Source: Lentzea nigeriaca
GTDB taxonomy: Bacteria; Actinomycetota; Actinomycetes; Mycobacteriales; Pseudonocardiaceae
Direction of reading: 5' to 3'
DNA: 64,000 nucleotides
Assembly: GCF_016907955.1 (NCBI RefSeq)
Contig: NZ_JAFBCX010000014.1
Location: 62,001 to 126,000, forward strand
This document shows positions 43,955-56,216 of the stretch, piece after piece; positions within the stretch are counted from its first letter, which is position 1, and each line of letters starts with the position of its first letter. The notes under the pieces are model-generated. The model did not search any database. It saw only the letters and a program-made list of their open reading frames with translations, and was not told where the DNA came from. Both the position numbers and the translations under genes were made by a program.

Positions 43955-46435
43955 GTGGCACGCCGCAAGGGACCCACGACCAAGGTCGACCCCGCCGCGT
44001 TCGACCGGGCCGGTGCGAAGGTTCTCGACAACTCGCTGAAGACCGAGATCGAGGACTCGTACCTGGAGTACGCGTACTCGGTCATCCACTCGCGGGCCCT
44101 GCCGGACGCGCGGGACGGCCTCAAGCCGGTGCATCGCCGCATCCTGTTCTCGATGCAGGAGAACGGTCAGCGCCCCAACACCCCGTACGTGAAGTCGTCC
44201 CGCGTGGTCGGCGACACAATGGGCAAGTTTCACCCTCACGGTGACACGGCGATCTACGACGCGTTGGTCCGCCTCGCGCAGGACTTCAGCCTCAACGAGC
44301 CGTTGATCGACGGGCATGGAAATTTTGGTTCCCCAGACGACGGACCGGCCGCGTCGAGGTACACCGAGTGCCGCATGTCCCCGGTCGCCATGCAGCTCGT
44401 CGGCGAGCTCAACGAGGAGACGGTCGACTTCCGGCCGAACTACGACGGCTCGCTCCAGGAGCCGTCGGTGCTTCCCGCGGCGTTCCCGAACCTGCTGGTC
44501 AACGGCACGTCCGGCATCGCGGTCGGCATGGCCACGAACATGATTCCGCACAACCTCCGCGAGGTGGTCGGGGCGGCGCGGTGGCTGATCACGCACCCGA
44601 ACGCCGACCTCGACAAGCTCATGGAGTTCGTGCCGGGGCCCGACCTGCCGACCGGCGGCATCCTGCTGGGCCTCGACGAGGTGCGGAAGGCCTACGAGAC
44701 CGGCCGCGGTGTGGTTCGCATGCGGGCGAAGGTCGAGATCGGGCCGTTGGAAGGGAGCCGAGGCCGGCAGGCCATCACGGTCACCGAGCTGCCGTACGGC
44801 GTGGGGGCCGAGCGGATCGTCGAGAAGATCACCGACGAGGTGAACAAGTCCAAGCGGCTCACCGGCATCGCCGACGTCAAGGACCTCACCGACCGCGAGA
44901 ACGGCATCCGGCTCGTCATCGAGTGCAAGGTGGGGGTGAACCCGCAGGCGTTGCTCGCGGACCTCTACCGGCTCACGCCGATGGAGCAGTCGTTCGGCAT
45001 CAACAACCTGGTGCTGGTGGACGGGCAGCCGCAGACGCTCGGCCTCAAGGAGTTGCTGGAGGTCTTCCTCAAGCACCGCTACGAGGTCGTCACGCGGCGC
45101 ACGAAGTTCCGCCGGCGCAAGCGCGAGGAGCGGTTGCACCTCGTGGAGGGCTTGTTGAAGGCCCTGCTGGACATCGACAAGGTCATCAAGCTGATCCGGG
45201 GCAGCGAGAACGCCGCCGCCGCCAAGGACGGCCTGATGAAGCAGTTCAAGCTGTCGGAGATCCAGGCCTCCTACATCCTCGACACGCCGCTGCGCCGCCT
45301 CACCAAGTACGACAAGCTCGAGCTCGAGAACGAGCAGGACAAGCTGAACAAGGAGATCGCGGAGCTGACCGCGATCCTCGAGGACGAGGCCGTGCTGAAG
45401 AAGCTCGTCTCGACCGAGCTCGCGACCGTCGCCAAGGAACTGGGTGGCGACCGGCGGACGAGCCTCATCGATGGTGACCTCAAGGAGGTGCTGGCGGCGT
45501 CCAAGCCCGCCGGTCCGCTGGAGGTCGCGGACGACCCGTGTCAGGTCATCCTCAGCGCCACCGGTCTCGTCGCGCGCACCGCGGCCGAGTCGGAGGAGGT
45601 GTCGGAGGGCAAGCGCAGGGCCGGTCGGGTGAAGCACGACGCCGTCGCCGCGGTGGTCCACTCGACCGCGCGCGGGCAGGTCGTGCTGATCACGAACCTC
45701 GGCCGCGCGTTCAAGACCGACGTGCTGCCGCTGCCGGTCCTGCCCGAGCAGAGCGGGACGGTGAGTCTGCGCGGTGGCATGGCGGCGAGTGAGCTGGTGT
45801 CGCTGGAGAAGGGCGAGAAGGTCGTCGGCATCGCGCCGCTCGACCCGAAGGATTCACCCGGCCTCGCGCTCGGCACCAAGCTCGGCACCGTGAAGGTGTG
45901 CGTGCCGGAGTGGCCGGTGCGGTCGGACGAGTTCGAGGTCATCACGCTCAAGGACGGCGACGAGATCGTAGGCGCGACGTGGCTCACCGACGGCAGCGAG
46001 ACGCTCGCGTTCATCAGCAGTGACTCCTCGCTACTGCGCTACGACGCGAAGCTGGTGCGCCCGCAGGGCCTCAAGGGCGGCGGCATGGCCGGCATCAACC
46101 TGGCCGGCGACGCGCACGTGGTGTTCTTCGGGGCCATTCGCACGGACGACGACGAGCACGGCGAGCCGATGGTCGTCACGTCGTCGGGGCAGAGCGTCAA
46201 GGTCACGCCGTTCAGCGAGTACCCGGCGAAGGGCCGCGCCACGGGCGGTGTGCGGTCGCAGCGGTTCCTCAAGGGCGAGTCGCACCTGGTGCTGGCGTGG
46301 ATCGGCAGCAGGCCCGCGGGCGCGGACGACAAGGGCTCGCCGGTCGAGCTGCCCGACGTCGACCAGCGGCGCGACGGCTCCGGCCACGCGCATCCCGGTC
46401 CGGACGTCATCGGGCACCTGATCGAGCGCGACTAG
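43955..46435 (+). CDS. parC: Type IIA DNA topoisomerase subunit A (ParC/GyrA)
   Basis: An 826-residue DNA-cleavage subunit. The active tyrosine is Tyr136 in AASRYTECRMS. The quinolone-determining stretch is KFHPHGDTAIYDALVRLAQ (Thr98 and Asp102 at the usual positions). The tower and coiled-coil (GGDRRTSLIDGD) are present. The C-terminal beta-pinwheel is shortened and carries GRAFKTDVLPLPV and ARATGGVRSQRFLKGE; the canonical GyrA box QxRGGxG is not seen, which favours a topoisomerase IV function. Starts at GTG 43955. The stop codon TAG forms part of an inverted-repeat element. Confidence 0.88.
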   Translation: MARRKGPTTKVDPAAFDRAGAKVLDNSLKTEIEDSYLEYAYSVIHSRALPDARDGLKPVHRRILFSMQENGQRPNTPYVKSSRVVGDTMGKFHPHGDTAIYDALVRLAQDFSLNEPLIDGHGNFGSPDDGPAASRYTECRMSPVAMQLVGELNEETVDFRPNYDGSLQEPSVLPAAFPNLLVNGTSGIAVGMATNMIPHNLREVVGAARWLITHPNADLDKLMEFVPGPDLPTGGILLGLDEVRKAYETGRGVVRMRAKVEIGPLEGSRGRQAITVTELPYGVGAERIVEKITDEVNKSKRLTGIADVKDLTDRENGIRLVIECKVGVNPQALLADLYRLTPMEQSFGINNLVLVDGQPQTLGLKELLEVFLKHRYEVVTRRTKFRRRKREERLHLVEGLLKALLDIDKVIKLIRGSENAAAAKDGLMKQFKLSEIQASYILDTPLRRLTKYDKLELENEQDKLNKEIAELTAILEDEAVLKKLVSTELATVAKELGGDRRTSLIDGDLKEVLAASKPAGPLEVADDPCQVILSATGLVARTAAESEEVSEGKRRAGRVKHDAVAAVVHSTARGQVVLITNLGRAFKTDVLPLPVLPEQSGTVSLRGGMAASELVSLEKGEKVVGIAPLDPKDSPGLALGTKLGTVKVCVPEWPVRSDEFEVITLKDGDEIVGATWLTDGSETLAFISSDSSLLRYDAKLVRPQGLKGGGMAGINLAGDAHVVFFGAIRTDDDEHGEPMVVTSSGQSVKVTPFSEYPAKGRATGGVRSQRFLKGESHLVLAWIGSRPAGADDKGSPVELPDVDQRRDGSGHAHPGPDVIGHLIERD

Positions 46436-46530
46436 GGCCTGTATCGAGGTCCCGTTCGCGCCTGAGGCGTGCCGCCAGGGGCCGCGTCAGGCCCGGCTAT
46501 CGCGAACATGGACCTCGATACAGGCCCTAG
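46432..46530. repeat. 99-bp element with perfect 21-bp inverted ends (MITE-like or long hairpin)
   Basis: Positions 46432-46452 and 46510-46530 are perfect reverse complements (outer ends CTAGGGCCTGT and ACAGGCCCTAG). Further pairing occurs inside: GTTCGCG 46454-46460 with CGCGAAC 46501-46507, and CCTGA with TCAGG. A TA dinucleotide borders each end, as expected for a TA target duplication. The left TA is part of the parC stop codon. It could be a miniature transposable element or a very long terminator. Confidence 0.7.
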
Positions 46531-46593
46531 TGCCGTTGGTTCGTCGCCGACGAGGGGCGAGGCTTGGTCTGCTTTCTCGTCGGCGAGCCGACG

Positions 46594-47382
46594 TCAGGTG
46601 GTCAGGCCGCGTGACTCGGTCCGGCGCAGGACTCGGTCGAGTTGCTCGGTGTCCTCGCGTCCTTCCTCGTCGGGGGACGTGAGGGCGAGCATGAAGATGA
46701 TGATCACGCTGAACCCGGCGCCGCCGATGATCAACGACATGATCAGTTCCTCGGCGTTCTCCGGGATGAGCGCGGTGCTTTGGCTGACCTTGACGCTCAT
46801 GGCGTGCATGCCGGTGTAATGCATGCCGGTGACGGCGAGTGCCATCACGAGGGAAGCGCCCAGGACGGTCAGTGGACCGCTGACCTCTTTCGTGAACCAC
46901 AGTGCGGCGGTCGCGGCGACCACGGCGATCGCGATGGAGATCACCACTGTGGTGGTCTTGTAGCTGATTTCGGCGTTGATCACTATCGCCGACATGCCGG
47001 TGTAGTGCATACCGGCTACACCCAGCCCGGTGACCAGTCCGCCTGCCGCGAGTGGCCAGAAGCGCTCGTCGTCACGTCTGAGTGCTATGAGCAGGCCGAT
47101 TCCGACGACCACGATGGCGACCACCATGCTCGACAACGTGATGAGGATGTCGTAGGCGACGTTCGTCCCCATCCAGGTACCGAGCATCGCGGTGAAGTGC
47201 ATACCCCAGATTCCCAGTCCACCGATCGAGATCGCGGCCACCGTCAGCCACCAGTTCCGCAACGCCCCGCTCGTGTTTCGTGCGCGTTCGCTGCTCAACA
47301 GGCCGAGTGCCGAGCCGAGGAACGCAACGAGATACGCGATGATCGGTGTCACTGTCCCCATGTCCATGTGGCATGGAAACAT
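46594..47382 (-). CDS. MHYT-domain integral membrane sensor without output domain
   Basis: A 262-residue protein with seven membrane helices. It contains three MHYT motifs: GMHFTAM, GMHYTGM and GMHYTGM, the pattern proposed to bind copper and sense oxygen, CO or NO. No GGDEF, EAL or kinase domain follows; the C-terminus is a short charged tail (SPDEEGREDTEQLDRVLRR). Its partner is unknown. The start is ATG 47382 or ATG 47367. The 241 bases upstream to the next gene are AT-richer and hold no frame I would call. Confidence 0.88.
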   Translation of the reverse strand: MFPCHMDMGTVTPIIAYLVAFLGSALGLLSSERARNTSGALRNWWLTVAAISIGGLGIWGMHFTAMLGTWMGTNVAYDILITLSSMVVAIVVVGIGLLIALRRDDERFWPLAAGGLVTGLGVAGMHYTGMSAIVINAEISYKTTTVVISIAIAVVAATAALWFTKEVSGPLTVLGASLVMALAVTGMHYTGMHAMSVKVSQSTALIPENAEELIMSLIIGGAGFSVIIIFMLALTSPDEEGREDTEQLDRVLRRTESRGLTT

Positions 47383-47623
47383 TCCGAATCAATGGAACGC
47401 AATACTCATTTCCGGTGAATAGGGGCATTGGATAGATGAAGGTCGGCGGAGGATTTTCGCGTATCCCCGCTCAATGCAAAGGGAAATGGAACTTCGCCCA
47501 AATCGGGTGAAGTCCGGAGCGAATTCCAGTCGCCTGTATCTCCTCTGCCTCCCGCGCGTCGGTCCTACCAGGCGTACGTACGGGGCGCGGCATCGGTTTA
47601 ACGGTTTGACCAGACGTAACCGC

Positions 47624-48781
47624 TCACGCGGTCGTGAGCTGCCTGCGCATGCGGCCGAAGAGCTTGGCGTTGTTCATGGCGAGCACACCGACGAGCAGGC
47701 CGGCCCTGCGGAACTCCGCCACGAACCTGCGGTCGTCAGGAGAGCCGTCGACCACGGTGATCTCGTCCGCGCCTGCCGTCTCGCCCGCGAGCTGCAGGCG
47801 CACGCCGTACTGGTCGGACCAGACGTAACCGGACGGCCGGAACGTGTCGAGGGTCGTGCCCGCGAGGAGGTTGCGGACCGCGACGGCCGGTTGTTCGGTG
47901 GCGTTGGTCCAGTGCTCGTGGCGGACGTGGCCCGCCGGAGTGCGGTACCTGGCGACATCGCCGACGGCGACCACCGAGGGGATCGCGGTGACGCAGCCGG
48001 GGTCGCACAGCACGCCGTTGTCGAGCGGGAGTCCCGAGCCGTGCAGCCAGTCGGTCGCCGGTTCGATGCCGATGCCGACCACCACGACGTCGGCGGGGAG
48101 CTGGGTGCCGTCGTCGAGCAGCACGCCGGTGACCTTGGTGCCGGTGTGGGCGAAGCCGGAGACGCCGGTTCCCAGGCGCAGGTCTACGCCGTGGTCGAGG
48201 TGCAGGTCGGTGCAGACGGAGGCGAGTTCGCTGCCGAGTGCGCGGGCCAGCGGGGTGGGGGAGGCCTCGACGACGGTCACCGCCAGGCCGAGGTCGCGGC
48301 AGGTGGAGGCGACCTCGGCGCCGATCCAGCCCGCGCCGATGACCACGACGCGGGCGCCTGGTCGAAGGTCTGCCCGCAACGCGACGGTGTCGTCGAGGGT
48401 GCGCAGGGTGTGCACGCCGGTGAGGTGCTCGGCGCCGGGCAGGGTTCTGGGGTGGCCGCCGGTGGCGATGACGAGGCCGTCGGTGCGGATCTTCTCGCCG
48501 GTCGACAGGTGGATCTCGGCGGCGGCGCGGTCGAGGCGTTCCGCGCGGACGCCCAGGCGCCATTCGGCTGACCACCCGTCGAGGTCGCTCTGCTCGGCGA
48601 GGGCGAGGTCTTCGGCCGCGAGCGTGCCCGCGAGGAACGCCTTGGACAGCGGCGGGCGGTCGTAGGGCGCGTGGTTCTCCGCGCCGATCACGACGATCCG
48701 GCCGTCGAACCCCTGGTTGCGGAGCTGCTGGACGGAGTGGAGGCCGGCCAGCGAGGCGCCTGCCACGACGATCGTTCTCAC
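47624..48781 (-). CDS. Ferredoxin/rubredoxin-type FAD-dependent reductase
   Basis: A 385-residue pyridine-nucleotide-disulfide-type reductase. FAD motif VVAGASLAGLHSVQQLR at the N-terminus (usually GxGxxG; the first Gly here is in GAS), the ferredoxin-reductase YDRPPLSK motif, NAD motif VVIGAGWIGAEVASTCRDLGL, and the second FAD motif VVAVGDVARY. The C-terminal reductase domain contains VWSDQYGVRLQLAG. It passes electrons from NAD(P)H to a Rieske ferredoxin, encoded by the overlapping upstream gene (GTGA), and from there probably to the Rieske monooxygenase of the betaine cluster. Confidence 0.9.
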   Translation of the reverse strand: MRTIVVAGASLAGLHSVQQLRNQGFDGRIVVIGAENHAPYDRPPLSKAFLAGTLAAEDLALAEQSDLDGWSAEWRLGVRAERLDRAAAEIHLSTGEKIRTDGLVIATGGHPRTLPGAEHLTGVHTLRTLDDTVALRADLRPGARVVVIGAGWIGAEVASTCRDLGLAVTVVEASPTPLARALGSELASVCTDLHLDHGVDLRLGTGVSGFAHTGTKVTGVLLDDGTQLPADVVVVGIGIEPATDWLHGSGLPLDNGVLCDPGCVTAIPSVVAVGDVARYRTPAGHVRHEHWTNATEQPAVAVRNLLAGTTLDTFRPSGYVWSDQYGVRLQLAGETAGADEITVVDGSPDDRRFVAEFRRAGLLVGVLAMNNAKLFGRMRRQLTTA

Positions 48782-49095
48782 GCGACGGCCTCGTGGCTCT
48801 TGGTGTCGACGTAGATCATGCCGTCCTGGACGACGACCGGGTACGTGCGGACGGGCTTCTTGGCCGGCAGGCACGTCGGGATGCCGGTGCGGAGGTGGAA
48901 GCCGGCCGCATGCAGCGGGCATTCGACGAAGCAGCCCTCCAGCCAGCCTTCCGACAGGGAGGCGTCCTGGTGGCTGCAGGTGTCGTCGATGGCGTAGAAC
49001 TCGCCGTCCGCGTTGAAGACGGCGATGGCCACATCGCCGGATATGCGCACGGACTCGCCGACCGGCAGGTCGTCCACGGCGCAGGCGGTGATCAT
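48778..49095 (-). CDS. Rieske [2Fe-2S] ferredoxin
   Basis: A 105-residue protein starting at ATG 49095, with GGAGGG upstream. The cluster ligands are CSHQ (Cys40, His42) and CPLHAAGFHL (Cys59, His62), spaced as in ferredoxins of aromatic-ring and betaine oxygenases. It is the electron carrier between the reductase downstream and a terminal oxygenase. Divergent from glyA, with shared operators in the 419-base gap. Confidence 0.92.
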   Translation of the reverse strand: MITACAVDDLPVGESVRISGDVAIAVFNADGEFYAIDDTCSHQDASLSEGWLEGCFVECPLHAAGFHLRTGIPTCLPAKKPVRTYPVVVQDGMIYVDTKSHEAVA

Positions 49096-49107
49096 CTCTA
49101 GCCCTCC

Positions 49108-49124
49108 GTTGCGTATTACGGAAC
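49108..49124. promoter_or_regulatory. 17-bp operator, copy A (ferredoxin side)
   Basis: GTTGCGTATTACGGAAC is a near-palindrome (GTT.CGTA.TACG.AAC). The same 17 bases recur exactly at 49477-49493. It lies 12 bases upstream of the Rieske ferredoxin ATG. The form resembles IclR-family operators. Confidence 0.65.
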
Positions 49125-49131
49125 ACGGTGT

Positions 49132-49143
49132 GTAATGCGCAAC
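49132..49143. promoter_or_regulatory. Inverted half-site next to operator copy A
   Basis: GTAATGCGCAAC is the reverse complement of GTTGCGTATTAC (49108-49119) with one mismatch, 12 bases away. It suggests binding of a tetramer or paired dimers. Confidence 0.45.
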
Positions 49144-49172
49144 AGCAGGATGGCTCACGGTGGCGAGGCGCG

Positions 49173-49475
49173 TCAAGAAGCGTTTCGGCTGATCAAGAAG
49201 GGGTGCGGCCGCCGAGCATGCTCCGCTTCGCCGGTGCCGTCACAGGTCAGCTCGACTACGTGCGCCTGGATGGCCCGGTCTGCGCCGAGCTCGCGGACAG
49301 ACACCCTGCCTGCGGACCTCCACGAGTCTCCGGTGAACACCGGGGGCTCGTTCGCGTTCAGGGCTGTGACCACCCGGAACGTTGCGGTATCGGATGCCTC
49401 CGTCCGTGCGACAGGGGCTTGACAACGGCTTCCGCGAGACCCACTGTGATGCCCGCAGTTGCATAATGCGAACAA
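49173..49475 (-). CDS. Doubtful small frame in the ferredoxin-glyA gap
   Basis: In the 419-base gap 49096-49514 one minus-strand frame keeps high third-position GC (within it [19 protein letters not shown] and [19 protein letters not shown]), ending 77 bases before the ferredoxin start. It has only TTG or internal GTG starts and no recognised family. It could be a decayed gene or a chance open frame. Confidence 0.2.
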   Translation of the reverse strand: MFALCNCGHHSGSRGSRCQAPVARTEASDTATFRVVTALNANEPPVFTGDSWRSAGRVSVRELGADRAIQAHVVELTCDGTGEAEHARRPHPFLISRNAS

Positions 49476-49476
49476 C

Positions 49477-49493
49477 GTTGCGTATTACGGAAC
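49477..49493. promoter_or_regulatory. 17-bp operator, copy B (glyA side)
   Basis: An exact second copy of GTTGCGTATTACGGAAC, 21 bases before the glyA start. A related element, GTTGCATAATGCGAAC (49458-49473), lies just upstream in the same orientation, 3 bases apart. Confidence 0.65.
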
Positions 49494-49514
49494 TCGCTCG
49501 GAAGGGTTGGCCCG

Positions 49515-50792
49515 TTGTCACTCTCCGTCTCCACCTCTGTCCTGGATCAGCACCTCGACGATCTCGACCCCGAGGTCGCCACCGCGATCCGTGCCGAGCT
49601 GCACCGCCAGCAGTCGACGCTCGAGATGATCGCGTCCGAGAACTTCGCCCCGGTCTCCGTGCTGCAGGCGCAGGGCTCGGTGCTGACGAACAAGTACGCC
49701 GAGGGCTATCCGGGACGCCGGTACTACGGCGGGTGCGAGCACGTCGACGTCATCGAGACGCTGGCGATCGAGCGGGTCAAGGCCCTGTTCGGCGCGGAAC
49801 ACGCGAACGTGCAGCCGCACTCGGGCGCGCAGGCCAACGCCGCGGCGATGGCGGCGGTGCTCCAGCCCGGCGACACGATCATGGGCCTCGACCTCGCGCA
49901 CGGCGGTCACCTGACGCACGGCATGCGGATCAACTTCTCCGGCCGGCTCTACAACGTCGTCGCCTACCACGTGGACCGCGATTCCGGCCGCGTCGACATG
50001 GCCGAGGTGGAGCGGCTGGCCGGCGAGACCACCCCGAAGCTGATCATCGCGGGGTGGTCGGCCTACCCGCGGCAGCTGGACTTCGCCGAGTTCCGCCGGA
50101 TCGCCGACGCGGTCGGCGCGAAGCTCATGGTGGACATGGCGCACTTCGCCGGTCTGGTCGCGGCGGGGCTGCACCCGAGCCCGATCCCGTACGCCGACCT
50201 CGTCACCACCACGACGCACAAGACCCTCGGCGGCCCGCGCGGCGGAGTGGTCTTCTGCAAGAAGGAGCTGGCCAAGAAGGTCGACTCCACCGTGTTTCCC
50301 GGTCAGCAGGGCGGGCCGTTGCAGCACGTCATCGCGGCCAAGGCGGTGGCGTTCAAGGTCGCGGCAGGCAGTGAGTTCCGCGAGCGGCAGCAGCGCGTTC
50401 TCGACGGTGCCAGGATCCTGGCCGAACGGCTGACGCGGCCCGACTGCGCCGCGGCCGGGGTGAAGGTGCTGTCCGGCGGCACCGACGTGCACCTGGTGCT
50501 GGTCGACCTGGTCGAATCCTCATTGGACGGACAGCAGGCCGAGGACCGCCTGCACCGCGTCGGGATCACGGTCAACCGCAACGCCGTCCCGTTCGACCCG
50601 CGTCCGCCGATGGTCACCTCCGGCCTGCGCGTCGGCACGCCAGCGCTGGCCGCCCGCGGTTTCACGGCCGAGGACTTCGCCGAGGTCGCCGACATCATCG
50701 CCGCCGCGCTCAAGCCGGCGTACGACGAGACCGATCTGGCCGCGCGCGTCGCGTCGCTGGCCGAGAAGCACCCCCTCTACCCACACCTCTGA
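49515..50792 (+). CDS. glyA: Serine hydroxymethyltransferase
   Basis: A 425-residue PLP enzyme that interconverts glycine plus 5,10-methylene-THF with serine plus THF. The PLP lysine is Lys236 in [15 protein letters not shown]; substrate-side motifs are [33 protein letters not shown] and [12 protein letters not shown]. It starts at TTG 49515 with GAAGGG 8 bases upstream. In this cluster it would take glycine from sarcosine oxidation together with the methylene-THF made by that oxidase, giving serine. It heads the betaine operon and is probably a specialised, not housekeeping, copy. Confidence 0.93.
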   Translation: MSLSVSTSVLDQHLDDLDPEVATAIRAELHRQQSTLEMIASENFAPVSVLQAQGSVLTNKYAEGYPGRRYYGGCEHVDVIETLAIERVKALFGAEHANVQPHSGAQANAAAMAAVLQPGDTIMGLDLAHGGHLTHGMRINFSGRLYNVVAYHVDRDSGRVDMAEVERLAGETTPKLIIAGWSAYPRQLDFAEFRRIADAVGAKLMVDMAHFAGLVAAGLHPSPIPYADLVTTTTHKTLGGPRGGVVFCKKELAKKVDSTVFPGQQGGPLQHVIAAKAVAFKVAAGSEFRERQQRVLDGARILAERLTRPDCAAAGVKVLSGGTDVHLVLVDLVESSLDGQQAEDRLHRVGITVNRNAVPFDPRPPMVTSGLRVGTPALAARGFTAEDFAEVADIIAAALKPAYDETDLAARVASLAEKHPLYPHL

Positions 50793-50810
50793 ACGAGTCA
50801 GGAGAAGCAA

Positions 50811-51892
50811 GTGGCACACGCGGTGAAAGGTGTCGTGGCGGCGGGGCGCGGAGCAGAGGTCTCGGTCGAGACCATCCTCGTGCCGGACCCCGGACCCGGC
50901 GAGGCGCTGGTGAAGGTGCAGGCCTGCGGGGTCTGCCACACCGACCTGCACTACCGGGAGGGCGGGATCAACGACGAGTTCCCGTTCCTGCTCGGGCACG
51001 AGGCGGCGGGAGTCGTGGAGGCCGTCGGTGACGGTGTGACCGACCTGGTGCCCGGTGACTTCGTCATTCTCAACTGGCGCGCGGTGTGCGGCTCGTGCCG
51101 CTCGTGCCTGCGCGGCCGGCCGCAGTACTGCTTTAACACCCACAACGCTTCCCAGCCCATGACGCTGGCCGACGGCACACCGTTGTCCCCGGCGCTCGGC
51201 ATCGGCGCGTTCGCGGAGAAGACGCTCGTCCACAGTGGACAGTGCACGAAGGTGAACCCGAAGGCGGCGCCGGAGGTCGCGGGCCTGCTCGGCTGCGGTG
51301 TCATGGCGGGCATCGGCGCCGCGATCAACACCGGCGCGGTCACCCGCGGTGACAGCGTGGCGGTGCTCGGCTGCGGTGGTGTCGGTGACGCGGCCATCGC
51401 GGGCGCCCGGCTGGCGGGCGCGGGCACGATCATCGCCGTCGACCTGGACCCCGCGAAGCTCGACTGGGCGGAACGGTTCGGAGCCACGCACACCGTCAAT
51501 GCCCGCGAGCAGGACGTCGTGGAGACGATCCGCGAGCTCACCGAGGGCAACGGTGCCGACGTCGTGATCGACGCGGTCGGCCGCCCCGAGACGTTCCGGC
51601 AGGCGTTCTACGCCCGTGACCACGCAGGAACCGCCGTGCTGGTGGGCGTGCCGACGCCGGACATGCAGTTCGAACTGCCGTTGATCGACGTGTTCTCCCG
51701 CGGTGGCGCGGTGAAGTCGTCCTGGTACGGCGACTGCCTGCCGAGCCGCGACTTCCCGATGCTCATCGACCTCTACCTGCAGGGCAGGCTCGACCTCGGC
51801 GCGTTCGTCTCGGAGACGATCGGTCTGGGGGACGTCGAGAAGGCGTTCGACGACATGCACCACGGCCGCGTGCTGCGTTCCGTGGTCGTGCT

Positions 51893-51896
<4 letters not shown>
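50811..51896 (+). CDS. mscR: S-(hydroxymethyl)mycothiol dehydrogenase (formaldehyde oxidation)
   Basis: A 361-residue zinc-dependent class III-like alcohol dehydrogenase. Catalytic zinc ligands: Cys42 (GVCHTDLHY), His63 (LGHEAAG). Structural zinc cysteines: [15 protein letters not shown] (Cys93, 96, 99, 107). NAD motif [15 protein letters not shown]. The sequence style ([11 protein letters not shown]) is that of the mycothiol-dependent enzyme. It oxidises the adduct of formaldehyde and mycothiol to S-formylmycothiol. Formaldehyde is released by betaine demethylation and when the demethylases act without THF. Coupled to the next gene by a GTGA overlap. Confidence 0.92.
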
Positions 51897-55019
<3,123 letters not shown>

Positions 55020-55066
55020 CGCGCGAACCCTGCTTCTCTGCCGTTTCTCATCACCACGGAGCGACC

Positions 55067-56197
55067 ATGACTGCGACCGAACTCCCGTCCAGCCTGATCC
55101 CCACCCTGCCCGGCCACACCTACACCGACCCGACGATCTTCGAGCTCGAGCAGGAGAAGATCTTCGAGGTGATGTGGTTCTGCGCCGTCCGCAGCGCAGA
55201 TCTACCGGAGGCCGGCAACTTCCGGACCATCCAAATCGGACGCGAGAGCGTGCTCGTGACCCGCTCGCGCGACGGTTCGCTGCGCGCGTTCCTCAACATC
55301 TGCCGGCACCGCGGCGCCAAGCTGTGCGTCGAGGAGACCGGCACGGTCAAGCGCAACTTCCAGTGCCCGTACCACGCCTGGACCTACGGCCTGGACGGCA
55401 AGCTGGTGGCCGCGCCGAACCTGACCTCGATGCCGGACGTCGACCGTGTCGAGTACGGCCTGAAGACCGTGCACCTGCGAGAGTGGCTCGGTTACGCGTG
55501 GCTGTGCCTGGCCGAGGAGCCGCCCTCGTTCGAGGAGACCGTGCAGCGCGACGTCAGGGAGCGGCTCGGCAACCTCGACGCCATCGGCAACTACCAGGTG
55601 AGCGAGCTCGATCTCGGCCGGCGGATCACCTACGACGTCAAGGCCAACTGGAAGCTCATCATCGAGAACTTCATGGAGTGCTACCACTGCGCGACGATCC
55701 ACCCCGAGCTCACCGAGGTCCTGCCGGAGTTCGCGGACGGGTACGCGGCGCAGTACTACGTCGGCCACGGCGCGGTGTTCGGTGAGGAGATCAAGGGCTT
55801 CACGATCGACGGCAGCGAGGGCTTCGACACACTGTCCGGAGTGGGCTCCGACCAGGAGCGCCGGTACTACGCGATCACGGTGCGGCCGCAGGTGTTCATC
55901 AACCTCGTGCCCGACCACGTGATCATCCACCGGATGTTCCCGCTGGCCGCGGATCGCACGATCGTCGAGTGCGACTGGCTCTACGCCAAGGACGTCGTCG
56001 CGACGGGCAAGGACGTCTCGCGGTCCGTGGAGCTCTTCCACCGCGTGAACGAGCAGGACTTCGAGGCGTGCGAACGGTGCCAGCCCGCGATGTCGTCGCG
56101 GGCCTACACGCAAGGGGGTGTGCTGGTTCCCTCCGAGCACCACATCGGGGAGTTCCACCGCTGGGTTCAGGAAGTCACCTCGACAAAGGGGTGGTAG
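55067..56197 (+). CDS. gbcA: Rieske-type glycine betaine monooxygenase, oxygenase subunit
   Basis: A 376-residue Rieske non-haem iron oxygenase. Rieske ligands: CRHRGAKLC (Cys79, His81) and CPYHAW (Cys100, His103). The catalytic iron site is ENFMECYHCATIHPEL (His207, His212, with the bridging acidic/Asn residues 201-204). The form resembles GbcA/BmoA and stachydrine demethylases. It should hydroxylate a methyl group of glycine betaine, releasing formaldehyde and dimethylglycine. Its electron donors are probably the Rieske ferredoxin and reductase at 47.6-49.1 kb; there is no GbcB-type reductase next to it. Proline betaine is a possible alternative substrate. Confidence 0.88.
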   Translation: MTATELPSSLIPTLPGHTYTDPTIFELEQEKIFEVMWFCAVRSADLPEAGNFRTIQIGRESVLVTRSRDGSLRAFLNICRHRGAKLCVEETGTVKRNFQCPYHAWTYGLDGKLVAAPNLTSMPDVDRVEYGLKTVHLREWLGYAWLCLAEEPPSFEETVQRDVRERLGNLDAIGNYQVSELDLGRRITYDVKANWKLIIENFMECYHCATIHPELTEVLPEFADGYAAQYYVGHGAVFGEEIKGFTIDGSEGFDTLSGVGSDQERRYYAITVRPQVFINLVPDHVIIHRMFPLAADRTIVECDWLYAKDVVATGKDVSRSVELFHRVNEQDFEACERCQPAMSSRAYTQGGVLVPSEHHIGEFHRWVQEVTSTKGW

Positions 56198-56216
56198 CAG
56201 CCATGAACGGACGGCT

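Noticed and set aside
41683-44142. 819-codon minus-strand frame opposite parE
   Set aside because: Antisense to conserved ATPase and TOPRIM motifs; shadow frame.
47474-48571. 365-codon plus-strand frame opposite the ferredoxin reductase
   Set aside because: It spans a gene-free AT-richer part and then mirrors the reductase; no domain or ribosome binding site.
49144-49457. Glycine riboswitch upstream of glyA
   Set aside because: I could not recognise the conserved tandem aptamer elements or a linked gcv-type leader; the region instead shows repeated operator sequences near its ends. A covariance-model search (Infernal with the glycine riboswitch model) would be decisive.
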